From Schizophyllum amplum (Eukaryota > Basidiomycota > Agaricomycetes > Agaricales > Schizophyllaceae), in assembly GCA_007026445.1 (NCBI GenBank), contig VDMD01000088.1, positions 1-64,000 of the forward strand: a stretch of DNA of 64,000 bases, given 5' to 3'. The notes under the pieces are model-generated. The model made no database searches and was not told the origin of the DNA. It was given only the letters and a program-made list of their open reading frames with translations. Position numbers and translations under genes: made by a program. Below are positions 31,810 to 41,079 of the stretch, in pieces (within the stretch, counting starts at the first letter, position 1; each line of letters opens with the position of its first letter).

Positions 31810-34800
31810 TCATTCTCCCCTTCGGCGCATCATTGCTCGCCGAAGAACGATCTCCTTTTCCTCCCCTTCGGAAAGAACAGGTAGCTCTTTCCCATGACAG
31901 AAAACCTTGCGGTTGGCGATGTCCAGGACGATGCCGTTGGCGTGCATGAAAGGCACGCCCAGAATGGCGTCGTAGCGGTCGATGTTGGCGACGTCGATGT
32001 AGGAGGAGACGGTGTTCCCGAGCAGGTCGATTGTGGCCGTGGTTCCGAAGGAGACCCTCGAGCGGGAACCAACAGTTCCGAGCTGCAAGTCGACCGGGTT
32101 TTCCAGGTGATAGACCTTCGTCTTGGTCGCTCTGGCGTACTCGGGCGTGAAGGAGTCGAGCGTTCCGCCAGCGTCCCAAAGTGTATACGCGCGCGCGCCG
32201 TTGATCTCGACCAAAGTGGCGAGTCCGGCACGCTGGCTGTATGCACGAGTGGGCCGCTGGATTGTTTTGCTGCCGATCTTCACAGCTGTCGCGGCGCGGG
32301 GTCCTGCAACGGGGTCGACGACGGCCCCGAGGCGTTCGCCCGATAGCCGACCCTTCATAGGACACTCACGGTGCGCGTGCAGCCGCTCGTCATCGGATGA
32401 AGGTTCGTCGATGTAGGCCGCCTCGATGTCGTAGGAGTCGCCATCGGATGTGTAGACGTCCGAGGGTGGCTCCTCTGGCACCCCGGTGCTGCCCTGCTCG
32501 CCGGTGTCGTTTTCGTGCTCTTCTTCGCGATGTGCGAAGAGTCGAGGCGTGCTGACCGGTTTGTCCTTGCGGTGCGGGCAATCAGGTCGTATATGACCCT
32601 TTTCCCCGCACTCGAAGCACGTAGGTTCGGTCTTCGCCTTGGGCGTGTCGCCAGCCTCGCGGTGTCGCCTATCGTCCCGTCGGTCATCACGCTTCTCGTC
32701 GCGTCTATCAGGACGCCGGTCGCGTCGCTCCTCGAAACGAGGTCGACGCTCCCGGGACCCTCGTCGCTCCGATCGGCGACTGTTATCGCGACGACCCTGT
32801 TCCCGTCGGTCGCGCGGCGAAGGCGGGCGCGCGTCCCTCGGCGTGGTTGTAGATTTCCCTTTGTCGTGGTCGTGGGACGATCTTCCAGAGAATACAGCGC
32901 GTAATTTGGTGTCGTAGGTGCGCGCGTTGCGAATGGCATTTTCTTGAGTCAAGGCCTCGTCGTAGAGTTCGCTCAGTCGGCTGTTCTCGGCAGTCAATCC
33001 GTTACGCAGGACCTCGTCCCTGATCTCGGACGGCAATCCTGCGAGGAATCGTAGACCAAGCTGGTAGTCTCCAGGGCGTTCCACCATGCGACGAGATAAG
33101 TCGCGCAGAGAGTTGAACCACCCGTTGACGCCATGGCTCCGCCGGTATTCCACAGTCCAGAACTTGGTTGTAGCCTCTTGAAGGGAGGAGTCGTGGACGA
33201 ATCGGTCAAAGAGGCGGTGGACGAAGCGCTCGAACGTCCAGGATTCTCCAAAATCCTCCTCGACATTCTCGCGGTACCATTCCTCCGCCATGCCCGTAAG
33301 GTGTCCGCCGGCGAATAGTATCCTCATTTGGTCGTGCTCGTCCTCCGTGAGTTGATGCACAGCAAGTCGGCGTAGTAGCCCGTAGAACCAGTTTTCGAAC
33401 GACTCCAGGCTATCATCCCCTCCATATGACGTTAGGGATGGTAGCGCGAAGTCCTTCGGTTTCATGCCTCGCGGAAGTTCCACCTTGCGGCGCAGTCCTC
33501 GGCGGATAGCTCGCGAGTACCGTAGTCGAATCCCGTTGCCAGCGTCGGCGTCGCGGGTCCTGTGGGCAGGATTGCGATCCCTTCGCTGGCGTAGGCGATC
33601 CTCCCGTCCTCGTCTCCAGTCCGGCGCCTGTATGGACGCGCTGCGATGGCGAGGGTGCAAGTCGAAAGGATCGCGGGGTGGTCGTCGCTCATGGCTACGT
33701 TTGTTCTTGCGTTTGTGGCCGTGAGCATGTTTGCGATGCCCATGGTCACGTCCGCTCGAAGACGAGCTGGAGCTCTCGGATGACGACGAACTGCGGGACC
33801 GCCAGGGTCGGCGAGGTGGTCTTCCCCCTCCGCCCCCTCCGCGTCCCGGTCCTTCATCGTCCTCCGATGATGAGGAAGATCCATCTGATGGTGAAGGCTG
33901 TGAGCGACGGCCTATTGGCTCGCCACGACGTGCGAAGCGACCCCGCCCCCTGCCTCGTCCTCCCTTGGTCGGGTGTGGATGGTTGTGGTGCCGCCCATTG
34001 TCTTTTGATTCGTCCGTGTCGGAAGACGAAGACGATGATGGCGACCTCCCATCCCCGCCCGGCCTGGCTAGGTGAGGTGGCTGGTCTCGACGCAGGGCGT
34101 CACGGTGCTCCGTCCTGTGCTGGCGACCGTCTCGATCCCGGTCCACACGAGGTTCGTAGGACCACGATGAGGTATTGCCGTGGGGGCGCTCCACTGTCTT
34201 CTCCCTTGCGCCAGATGATGCTTGCTTGTCTCGCCGCAGTCGCTCTTCAGCATCTGCGGTCCGGCGAGCGGCCTCATCCTGTACTCGGAAGTTCTCGAAC
34301 ATGGCGTCTTCGGCTACGTCCACCGGGCTGCCAGAGCGCCCGTTCGGGAATTCAATAAACTGTTCTTGAAGGTTGGATTGCCCGAACTCGTCCAGGTCGT
34401 CAAGGCGCATCTTCTGTAGAATCTTCCGAGTGTTGAGCGACGCACGGTGCGCCTTTTGCACCTCGGTCCATTCCATAGCTATGCGAGCATTGGTCGACTG
34501 TCCGGGTCCACGGTAATCTTCCATTCTTGCTCGTTGTAAGTCCAGACGAGCGAGGTAGTCCTCGTCGCTTTCCGACGGCATCCGCGGGCGAAATAGAACG
34601 GCGAGTTGCTCGCGCATGCGCTCGAGTCTCAGCAGTTCGTCTTCGGCCCGTTGAGCGTCTGTCGGGGTTTGGTTGCGTTCGTTCAGTACCTCTTGTAGGC
34701 CTTCCTCGAGGATAGCCTCCATGTCGTCTGCCGTTAACGGGCGTCCGAGGCGAGCGTTCTCTTCACGAATCCTCAACCTTAGGCGGCGTGCTGCCTCCTT

Positions 34801-35376
34801 TGGGAAGTTCGTGTCGATAAACGCGCGCGTCTCAGAGTCGACTGACACTTCACTCGATACTGGTGCGTCGATTTCGGGGACTTGCTTTCGCTTGTCCCGC
34901 CTTCGCTGTGCACGCGTCTCGGGGCTCATGACTTCCTCCGCATCATAGGGTTCAAGCTTGATTACTCGCACTACCTCAACGTCGTCTTCGTCGCTGGGTG
35001 GGGGCGTTTGATTGCCATCCGTCCCATACGACTTAGAGTCTTGAGGGCGTGTCGGCTTGACGGCTGTCTCACTGTTCGGAACTGACCCTCGGATGGACTC
35101 AGGAATATCCGGTAACTCGTTTGCGAGTTCCGGGTCTTCCTCTGACCACCTGGGAGCAGAGTCCGAAGAAGCGATCGGAGTTAGCCGAGATGATTCCTCG
35201 GCGATTGATGCGTCCCCCGATCCGGCCGCCGTGCCCCGACCCCCGATCTCGGAGATCGTCGGGATGGCAGCCGTCGCGGGATGCGCTTCCCGATCGCTGT
35301 CCGCATTTTTTCGTGCCCGCGTATTGCGCGCTGGCGCGTCCGCTGGGGCCTTCTTCTTGCTGTTCTTGCGGACCAT
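31810..35376 (-). CDS. Gypsy gag-protease
   Basis: 1188 aa in one open frame starting MVRKNSKKKAPADAPARN. A long disordered, Ser/Asp/Arg-rich N-terminal half precedes a gag core (FENWFYGLLRRLAVHQLT and FLAGLPSEIRDEVLRNG), then a zinc knuckle CFECGEKGHIRPDC (CX2CX4HX4C) at about residue 930, then a retropepsin-like region with VGSRSRVSFGTTATIDLLG and DAILGVPFMHANGIVLD. The protease active site reads TLWDAGGTLDSF: Asp is present, but the usual Ser/Thr of D-S/T-G is Ala. It ends with TGA, with the pol frame directly in line. The N-terminal extension is long for a gypsy gag. Confidence 0.92.
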   Translation of the reverse strand: MVRKNSKKKAPADAPARNTRARKNADSDREAHPATAAIPTISEIGGRGTAAGSGDASIAEESSRLTPIASSDSAPRWSEEDPELANELPDIPESIRGSVPNSETAVKPTRPQDSKSYGTDGNQTPPPSDEDDVEVVRVIKLEPYDAEEVMSPETRAQRRRDKRKQVPEIDAPVSSEVSVDSETRAFIDTNFPKEAARRLRLRIREENARLGRPLTADDMEAILEEGLQEVLNERNQTPTDAQRAEDELLRLERMREQLAVLFRPRMPSESDEDYLARLDLQRARMEDYRGPGQSTNARIAMEWTEVQKAHRASLNTRKILQKMRLDDLDEFGQSNLQEQFIEFPNGRSGSPVDVAEDAMFENFRVQDEAARRTADAEERLRRDKQASSGAREKTVERPHGNTSSWSYEPRVDRDRDGRQHRTEHRDALRRDQPPHLARPGGDGRSPSSSSSSDTDESKDNGRHHNHPHPTKGGRGRGRGRFARRGEPIGRRSQPSPSDGSSSSSEDDEGPGRGGGGGGRPPRRPWRSRSSSSSESSSSSSSGRDHGHRKHAHGHKRKNKRSHERRPPRDPFDLHPRHRSASIQAPDWRRGREDRLRQRRDRNPAHRTRDADAGNGIRLRYSRAIRRGLRRKVELPRGMKPKDFALPSLTSYGGDDSLESFENWFYGLLRRLAVHQLTEDEHDQMRILFAGGHLTGMAEEWYRENVEEDFGESWTFERFVHRLFDRFVHDSSLQEATTKFWTVEYRRSHGVNGWFNSLRDLSRRMVERPGDYQLGLRFLAGLPSEIRDEVLRNGLTAENSRLSELYDEALTQENAIRNARTYDTKLRAVFSGRSSHDHDKGKSTTTPRDARPPSPRDRREQGRRDNSRRSERRGSRERRPRFEERRDRRPDRRDEKRDDRRDDRRHREAGDTPKAKTEPTCFECGEKGHIRPDCPHRKDKPVSTPRLFAHREEEHENDTGEQGSTGVPEEPPSDVYTSDGDSYDIEAAYIDEPSSDDERLHAHRECPMKGRLSGERLGAVVDPVAGPRAATAVKIGSKTIQRPTRAYSQRAGLATLVEINGARAYTLWDAGGTLDSFTPEYARATKTKVYHLENPVDLQLGTVGSRSRVSFGTTATIDLLGNTVSSYIDVANIDRYDAILGVPFMHANGIVLDIANRKVFCHGKELPVLSEGEEKEIVLRRAMMRRRGE

Positions 35377-35548
35377 GATCGTTGTATTGAGCTATGTACG
35401 GTTGTCTGTAGGTACTTCACAGACTACTAGGTCGCTTGCGATCGATCGATCGTTCGCGGCGCAAGTTTACGTGAAGTCGTCGAGATCCCCGTTGGGTTGA
35501 ATAGCGTGAGACGTAGAAGTCTTGCGTGTGGCGGTAGGTTCAAAAATG

Positions 35549-35791
35549 TGTAAGGACGGTGGTCCTTGTTGGTCCAAAGCCCTTAAGCGTCGCTCGTAAA
35601 TGAACCGGATCGCGCACGCGCGAAGAACAAATACGATTGAAGCACAGGGCAGGATAGGACTGCCCTGTGATGCGTTACAAGAAGATATATATATAATATG
35701 TCCGCGGGTCACGTGCCGCGTGACCGAGTGTCCAAGAAGTCATGCGCCTGCCGGCGCCCACAATGTCCCAAGATATACCAGCCCCATTACA
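35549..35791 (-). repeat. Gypsy 5' LTR (243 bp)
   Basis: Reads the same as 15203-15445. The internal sequence just after it (CATTTTTGAACCTACC on the minus strand) shows no TGG-type tRNA primer site, so the primer is unclear. Confidence 0.95.
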
Positions 35792-36823
35792 TGTCTCCCG
35801 CGCGGTTCGGTTCGACTTGCTCGCGCATGTTCGCCATGAATCTGCGGAAGGTCAACGGTGAGTCTCAGCAACCAAGGAAAGGGTCTTACTTGGGCATATC
35901 TTCTAAAAACCTCGCTGTCTTGGCCGGCGGAACTAGTGCACGCGCTGTTGCAACGGCGTGCCATCCGCGGCTGCTCTTGTCGCTGACAGAGCTCAGGGGA
36001 GTACGGAGCGGGGCGAGTGTGGCCTCGAGTTCGCGAGCGGCTACCGTCGTGGCGTCGTCTTCTTCCCCAGATATCGAGGCGGCGGGCGCGGGGGGAAGAT
36101 CGGCGAGTAGAAGCTGCATGATGATCGGTTTGAGGGAGCTGGCGTCCGTCGAATGCGAGTTTGAGCTCCTGGCGTTCAGCTGAGCTTAGAGTTAGAAATG
36201 AAGTGCATATATGCGCATATAACGACTCACGAGCTTGAATAGATCGTAACGCGCATTGTCTTTGGCCTCCTTCACGTCGTCCGTCTCGTTTTCGTGTATG
36301 ACGATCTCGTCTAGATCGAAGAATGGACAGATGTGCTTGAACAACGCGTAAGAGTAGCCGTCGCAAACTCTTTGGGTGCATCAGTCGAGTCATACGTCGG
36401 TTTGTTCGCCACGTACTTCTGATAGTCCGGGTCCGCATCCCGATCTTCGTGGATATCCGGGGCCTTCTCTGCCTGCAGGAAGATACGGTCGAAGTTGATG
36501 AAGGGATCAAGGGCCTTCGTAATCCATCGTGCTGCATCGCGATAACAGGAGTTCTTCTCTTCAAGAGAAAGCGCCCCGCCAGCACTAAGCAGTCAGTGTC
36601 AGACATAGAATATCGCAGTCTCAGGGTCACTATACACTCGCCTGGCTTTCTGCTTCTTCCTTCGCCGCTTCTTCGGTGCCCCTGTGTTGAGAATGTCCCG
36701 CAGGCTATGCTCGTCGCCTGCGAGTCTCTTGCGCTTGGATGATACGGAAGCGGGGGAAGGTTCATCTTCATCGTCAGAAACGATTCTGCGCGGCCATGAC
36801 GAGCGAGACATGGATGGTGGCAT
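35792..36823 (-). pseudogene. DUF6532-like host gene, 5' half (split by gypsy)
   Basis: Upstream half of the gene continued at 15202. Exons: about 36642-36823 (ATG at 36811 or 36823; MSRSSWPRRIVSDDEDEP, then a basic KKRRRKKQK nuclear-signal-like run), 36231-36584, 35890-36179 and 35792-35841. Exon 2 reads KNSCYRDAARWITKALDP and then DGYSYALFKHICPFFDLDE, blocks typical of this family, but in two frames; a 1-nt deletion near 36360 is needed to explain the switch. Intron 1 joins in phase only if it uses a GC donor (AG|GCGAGT). The last exon ends REQVEPNRAGD at the gypsy duplication and continues as MPSFLYPNF beyond the other LTR. Function unknown. Confidence 0.75.
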
Positions 36824-37638
36824 AACCGCGATGGGAGAAGGCAAGAAGGGTGACGCACGCAGTATTGTGCAAAGACAAGGACAGCGATGTTTGGTCGTAA
36901 TTTGCTGTGACAGAGCCACGTGATCGTGAAGACCCACATTGTGGACTTGAACTTGCACCTGCTCGTCACGCGCAGTACGGCCGCCATGGCTACTTCTCCA
37001 TCATTCTGCCGCCGCACTTCATGGGCCCATCATAGACATGTAGCTCGATATCGACGTCTTGAACGCAAACTCACGCGCGCACATAATATCTTTACGGACT
37101 CTCTGCTCGCTGTTTTCATGCTTTCCCTCATCTATGCGGCCCCCCTCTTTGTCCCTCTGCTTCTGTTGTGCACGAACTCACCAGAGCAATATCTTGCTGC
37201 TATAGGACTTGTTCCGCTGTTCGCTATACTTGTTGGTACGCACCTTGCAGCGTCAGAGCGTCTTCCCACTGACGAAGGTTTCGGGCCTAGCCATGCGCAT
37301 TTCTGGATGCGTACCGCACGTCCAGGGGATCATGAACAGGCTAGGCCAAGTGTCGCGCAACCGCATGAAGGAACGGGGGTGGAGAATCTCCAGAAGCGTC
37401 ACCTTTAGGCTGATGTTGCTCCTCGAAGTACATGTTGCTAGTGTACTTGCGATCTCGGCTGTATGTGCAGCGACTACCTTGCGCCCCGGATTCAGCCTTA
37501 CAGCAGCGCTTTTGGAGACATGTCTGCCAGGTCTTTCTCTCGCCATCGTTGTCTGGCCACTTCACGGTGAGAATTTCTCCACAAACTTCAGCAAATATGT
37601 TCTTACAAGTCTAGCCTTACCACACTTGAAGCGCGCAG
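36824..37638 (+). other. Interval with a possible small membrane-protein ORF
   Basis: No firm gene. On the plus strand 36986-37250 encodes a hydrophobic stretch (FMLSLIYAAPLFVPLLLL, then YLAAIGLVPLFAILVG). A second frame at 37270-37600 continues with hydrophobic segments (LLLEVHVASVLAISAV). An intron near 37230-37280 could join them, but no convincing splice pair was found. It may equally be upstream remnant of the transposon protein that follows. Confidence 0.2.
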
Positions 37639-39246
37639 GCAGCCGCCAAAAAGAACAAGGGAAAACGGAAGGCGACGGCTGCGGACGCCGATGAAGAAGG
37701 AAGCGCGGCCGCCAGCACGACTGCCAAGATGAAGTCATTCAACATGAACACATACAAATACCACGCACTAGGCGACTATGCGTCTTGCATCGCGCAACTG
37801 GGGACTACCGACAACTCGTCTACTCAGGTGGTAAGATCCTGGCTACTTCAGGCGCGTGTATCGCTGATTAATTTGCCAGGGTGAGAGTGAGCATCGACGG
37901 GTTAAGCGGTTCGCCCCTCGGACTGGGAAGAAGGACTACGCCGCCGGTATCTCAAAGCATGTCGACCGCGAGAGTCTCGTCAACCACATGAAGCAGACGA
38001 ACACGACGCTCTTCTCCACCGGCAAGGCACGGGATCGCGCCGATGAAGACTCACCGCCCCTCGCCTCGCCTCTCGACCATCACTCAATAGCAAGATCGGA
38101 GAGAAACACCGACGACGTGTACCGATGGGCCTTGGAGAACAGAGACGATCCGGCCGCTGAGGTGCGTGTACAGACGATTGTTTACCTCGAAGATAGATCG
38201 CTTCAGCTGCTGACTTGATGATTTGGTAGAACTTTGTACCGCGTCTGAAGGATCATCTGCTGAGGCGCGAGGGATGCGCACCCGAGTCCGGGGGCGATTT
38301 TTCGACTCAAGAGCGCAGCAAGATTCGCCTCGAGCACAACGAGCTTCATTGGCACAAGACGATGCACGTCAACTACACGACGTACGACATGCGGCGCGCG
38401 CAGGATGTGATCAACCCTAGCTATCACTCCGATGTGCTCCTCTTTGCCGACGAAGAGTCAACTCATCCATACGCATACGCCCGCATCATCGGGATCTTCC
38501 ACGTTAATGTGTTCAACAGCCTGCTGCACAAGTACGTGCGCACAGAGGTCCTCTGGGCTCGCTGGTACCACTTCGATGACAAGCACGTGAGCGGTTGGAA
38601 GGCGAAGCGTCTGCATCGCGTCGGCTTCGAGCCTGGTAACAGCGAGTCCGCATTTGGCTTCATTGATCCCGCAGATGTTGTGCGCGCTGCTCACCTCGTC
38701 CCTGCCTTTGCGCAAGGCCAAACGACTGCTCTCTTGAGTGCGCCTTCCACACTGGCGCGGCGTAGGGATGAGGAAGGCAAAGACTATCAGCGCTATTACA
38801 TCAACATGTGAGTACTATTGTCTACACTCTGTGTTCTCCCGTTAATTCTCTCACAAAGGTTCGCCGATCGAGACATGTTCATGCGCTATCGAGGCGGTGG
38901 TCTGGGCCACAAGCTCGCGCCTCGTTCCACTCAAATCTTCATGGACGACCGCGACGACGCTGGCGGCAACGCTAGTACCACCAACTTGCAGTCCACCACA
39001 GCCACGACTGCCGACGACCACGTCCAAGACGATGTTCCGCCGTACCGCAGGCCGGAGCTTGTCGAGGAAGAGGCACATATGATGGCCGCCGAACCCGACG
39101 AGCTGGACGCCGCTGCAGATGACGAATTCGATGAAGATTACTGGGAGTCCGACAATGAAGACAAGGACGAAAGCGATGCATTGCCTGAGAGAGGTACACA
39201 CGGCGGTGAAGGTTCAGATATTGAGGAAGGCTTTGCAGCATATTAG
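37639..39246 (+). pseudogene. Plavaka/KDZ-type transposon protein, C-terminal fragment
   Basis: Four exons in phase (37639-37830, 37880-38161, 38230-38807, 38859-39246; 479 aa) with no start codon of their own. It matches the C-terminal part of a large protein common in Agaricomycete DNA transposons: MNTYKYHALGDYASCI, GTTDNSSTQ, GESEHRRVKRF, then HVNYTTYDMRRAQDVINP, YAYARIIGIFHVNVF, GWKAKRLHRVGF, HLVPAFAQGQTT and FADRDMFMRYRGGGLGH. It ends in a long acidic tail. The transposase core that should lie upstream is missing, so this is a relic. I am sure it is transposon-derived, less sure of the exact superfamily name. Confidence 0.7.
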
Positions 39247-41079
39247 GATATTTTCCCTTCGCCACGCCGCGCGCGGCGCGTCTGTCTCCTCAACAAAATT
39301 GTACCACTTACTCGCGAGAGTTTGAGCTGGGCCTCTGGTCATATTACAGCGGCATCGTCAATTTTTCTTATTTAACTTGATTTATCAATGTACTTATCAA
39401 TGAGTCGAGACAATTCCATGCCACTCGCAGCTCGCCAGAGAGCAACGGAACCGGCGCGGTTTGGGCGCGCGACGCGCGAAGTCACACTCAGTGACCCATG
39501 TCACGCACATCAAAGTTTGAGGCGAGCATCAGGACGACCTTGACAGGGCCCCGGGGGACATGCTCAGGAAGGTACCACCGTTGGTCTGTCCTGAGCAGGC
39601 TGCTCCCAGCATTGGTATGTCCTTGGCATGTTCCTCCCAGCCTTAGCCTCACCTTAGGATGTTCCCCCAGCCTTAGGACAACCTTAGCATGTCGTCCTCA
39701 GCCCTGAGAGCGCCTTAGGAGGTCGGGCGTCACCTCGCAAGCACACGCTCAGGCTGGAGGCGTTCACAACGCCTGGGAATGTTTACGCAAAATGTCTGAT
39801 GTGATGACGAGGCGAGTAGGTCACGATGGGGCGGCTTAAGTGAGGTACATGGCTTCAGTGCGAGATAAACTCCCCTCCGGAACACTGAAGCCAGCGACCA
39901 GGACATGGTCGCAATTGATCAGGGAAACAAGTTGGATTTTGGGGACGATCTCCCAAGTCCGTCCGGCTTCCGGGCCGGCTCCCGCGCTCGCACTGTCACA
40001 ATGATTCATCAGCACCTTTCGGCGGTACGTCCACTCACTACTGATACATTTGTCCGGCTTGGCTGCCTGTCTGGCAACGGGGCATGTGAAGCACCCCACG
40101 TGAAACAGGAAGGAGCCGTCGCGCATGGGGAGAAGGGAGTTGATCAGGAATGGATGCAACTCGGAGCGAAGGGGCATCGAATATATGTAGGGAGACAGGC
40201 CCGACGAACAAAAATGCAAGGGATAAGTATACAGCCGCCCCTCCGGATGGACATTCACTCACTGCATTGCCAGCAGCGTTTATGTACCTTGTGGCTTGAG
40301 GGCGTACTGTATATCTAGTAGTTCCTCTTTCGGTCAGTTTCCAGCGGTCCGAGCGATGTGTAAGGACTCACATATATTATGCGAAAGTGTGTTTAGAGCC
40401 CTTCTGGCGTTGATAACACTCTCAGCCGCGTGGTTTTTTCCTGAATTGCCAGAGGGTGTGGACGACCGACGCATCAGCGTATGTTGGTTCGTCAAGCAAA
40501 TTATTAGAGGAAGTGCTGCAAGGAAGAGGATAGAAATTCGGGGAAAGACTCACCTTTATGTTTTAGTGGTCGAGAACAGGCCACCCGCTTGTAATGAAGC
40601 CTGGCAGGATGCTGTTCATCATTCTACAGCGCGACAAGGTCAGCCGAAAACCCGAAGCATATGGTAAGCAAAAGGCGTCTGATGAACCTCAGAGAACAAA
40701 CATCAGTGAAGCAGGACACCAGTCATGCAGACCTTTGATACCAGAACTGCAAGCATGGACTTCGTTCGTGACAAGTCCCATTTAACTTTACCGGAAGGCG
40801 CCGAATTGCTGCCGAGCGGCTTTTGCCGTCATGGCGTGGCGCGGCGCAACACGCGGTCTACGTTCTCTTCCGTTTTTTCGACTCGGTCGTTGACGGTGAA
40901 GTCCACCAGTTTGTTTCTTCCATTGATCTGTCCTTTGTGTGTCCGAACAAGCTCGCATCCATCCGCCATCGTCCGCCTGGTACCAAGCAGGATAATCGAA
41001 GCCATCGAGTCATCAGCCGCACGCACGTGGATGGTCCTTCGTTATTCATCGCGGCCACCGTACCACGCAAGTCCTCACG
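39247..41079. other. Intergenic region upstream of the RdRP gene
   Basis: From 39540 to 39780 there are degenerate minisatellite-like words (CCTTAGGA, CAGCCTTAG, CATGTCCT) related to those at 13470-13710. From 39790 to 40700 I see no gene. The last 350 bp contain protein-like pieces in changing frames (for example RTWMVLRYSSRPPYHASP at 41010-41065) that may be a lost or additional 5' exon of the RNA polymerase. Confidence 0.4.

Larger units (their letters stand above)
15203..35791 (-). mobile_element. Ty3/gypsy LTR retrotransposon, minus strand, with nested copia
   Basis: Complete element of about 11.0 kb once the 9.6 kb nested copia is removed. It has 243-bp LTRs (TGTAA...TTACA) that look identical over their full length and a 5-bp duplication TGTCT. 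Order on the minus strand: LTR, gag-protease (35376-31810), RT/RNase H/integrase with a C-terminal chromodomain-like region (31809-30331 continued at 20728-18309), an extra ORF (18168-15585), polypurine tract, LTR. The gene order RT-RNase H-integrase and the C-terminal region place it among chromovirus-like fungal gypsy elements. Identical LTRs suggest recent insertion. It interrupts a DUF6532-like gene. Confidence 0.93.

Noticed and set aside
35740..37017. 425-aa minus-strand ORF across the host-gene 5' half
   Set aside because: It runs through introns and into the LTR-flanking TSD in a frame that contradicts the family blocks; the spliced model is better.
39836..40258. 140-aa minus-strand ORF with protein-like patches
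   Set aside because: No family resemblance and no upstream or downstream exons in phase; too weak to call.
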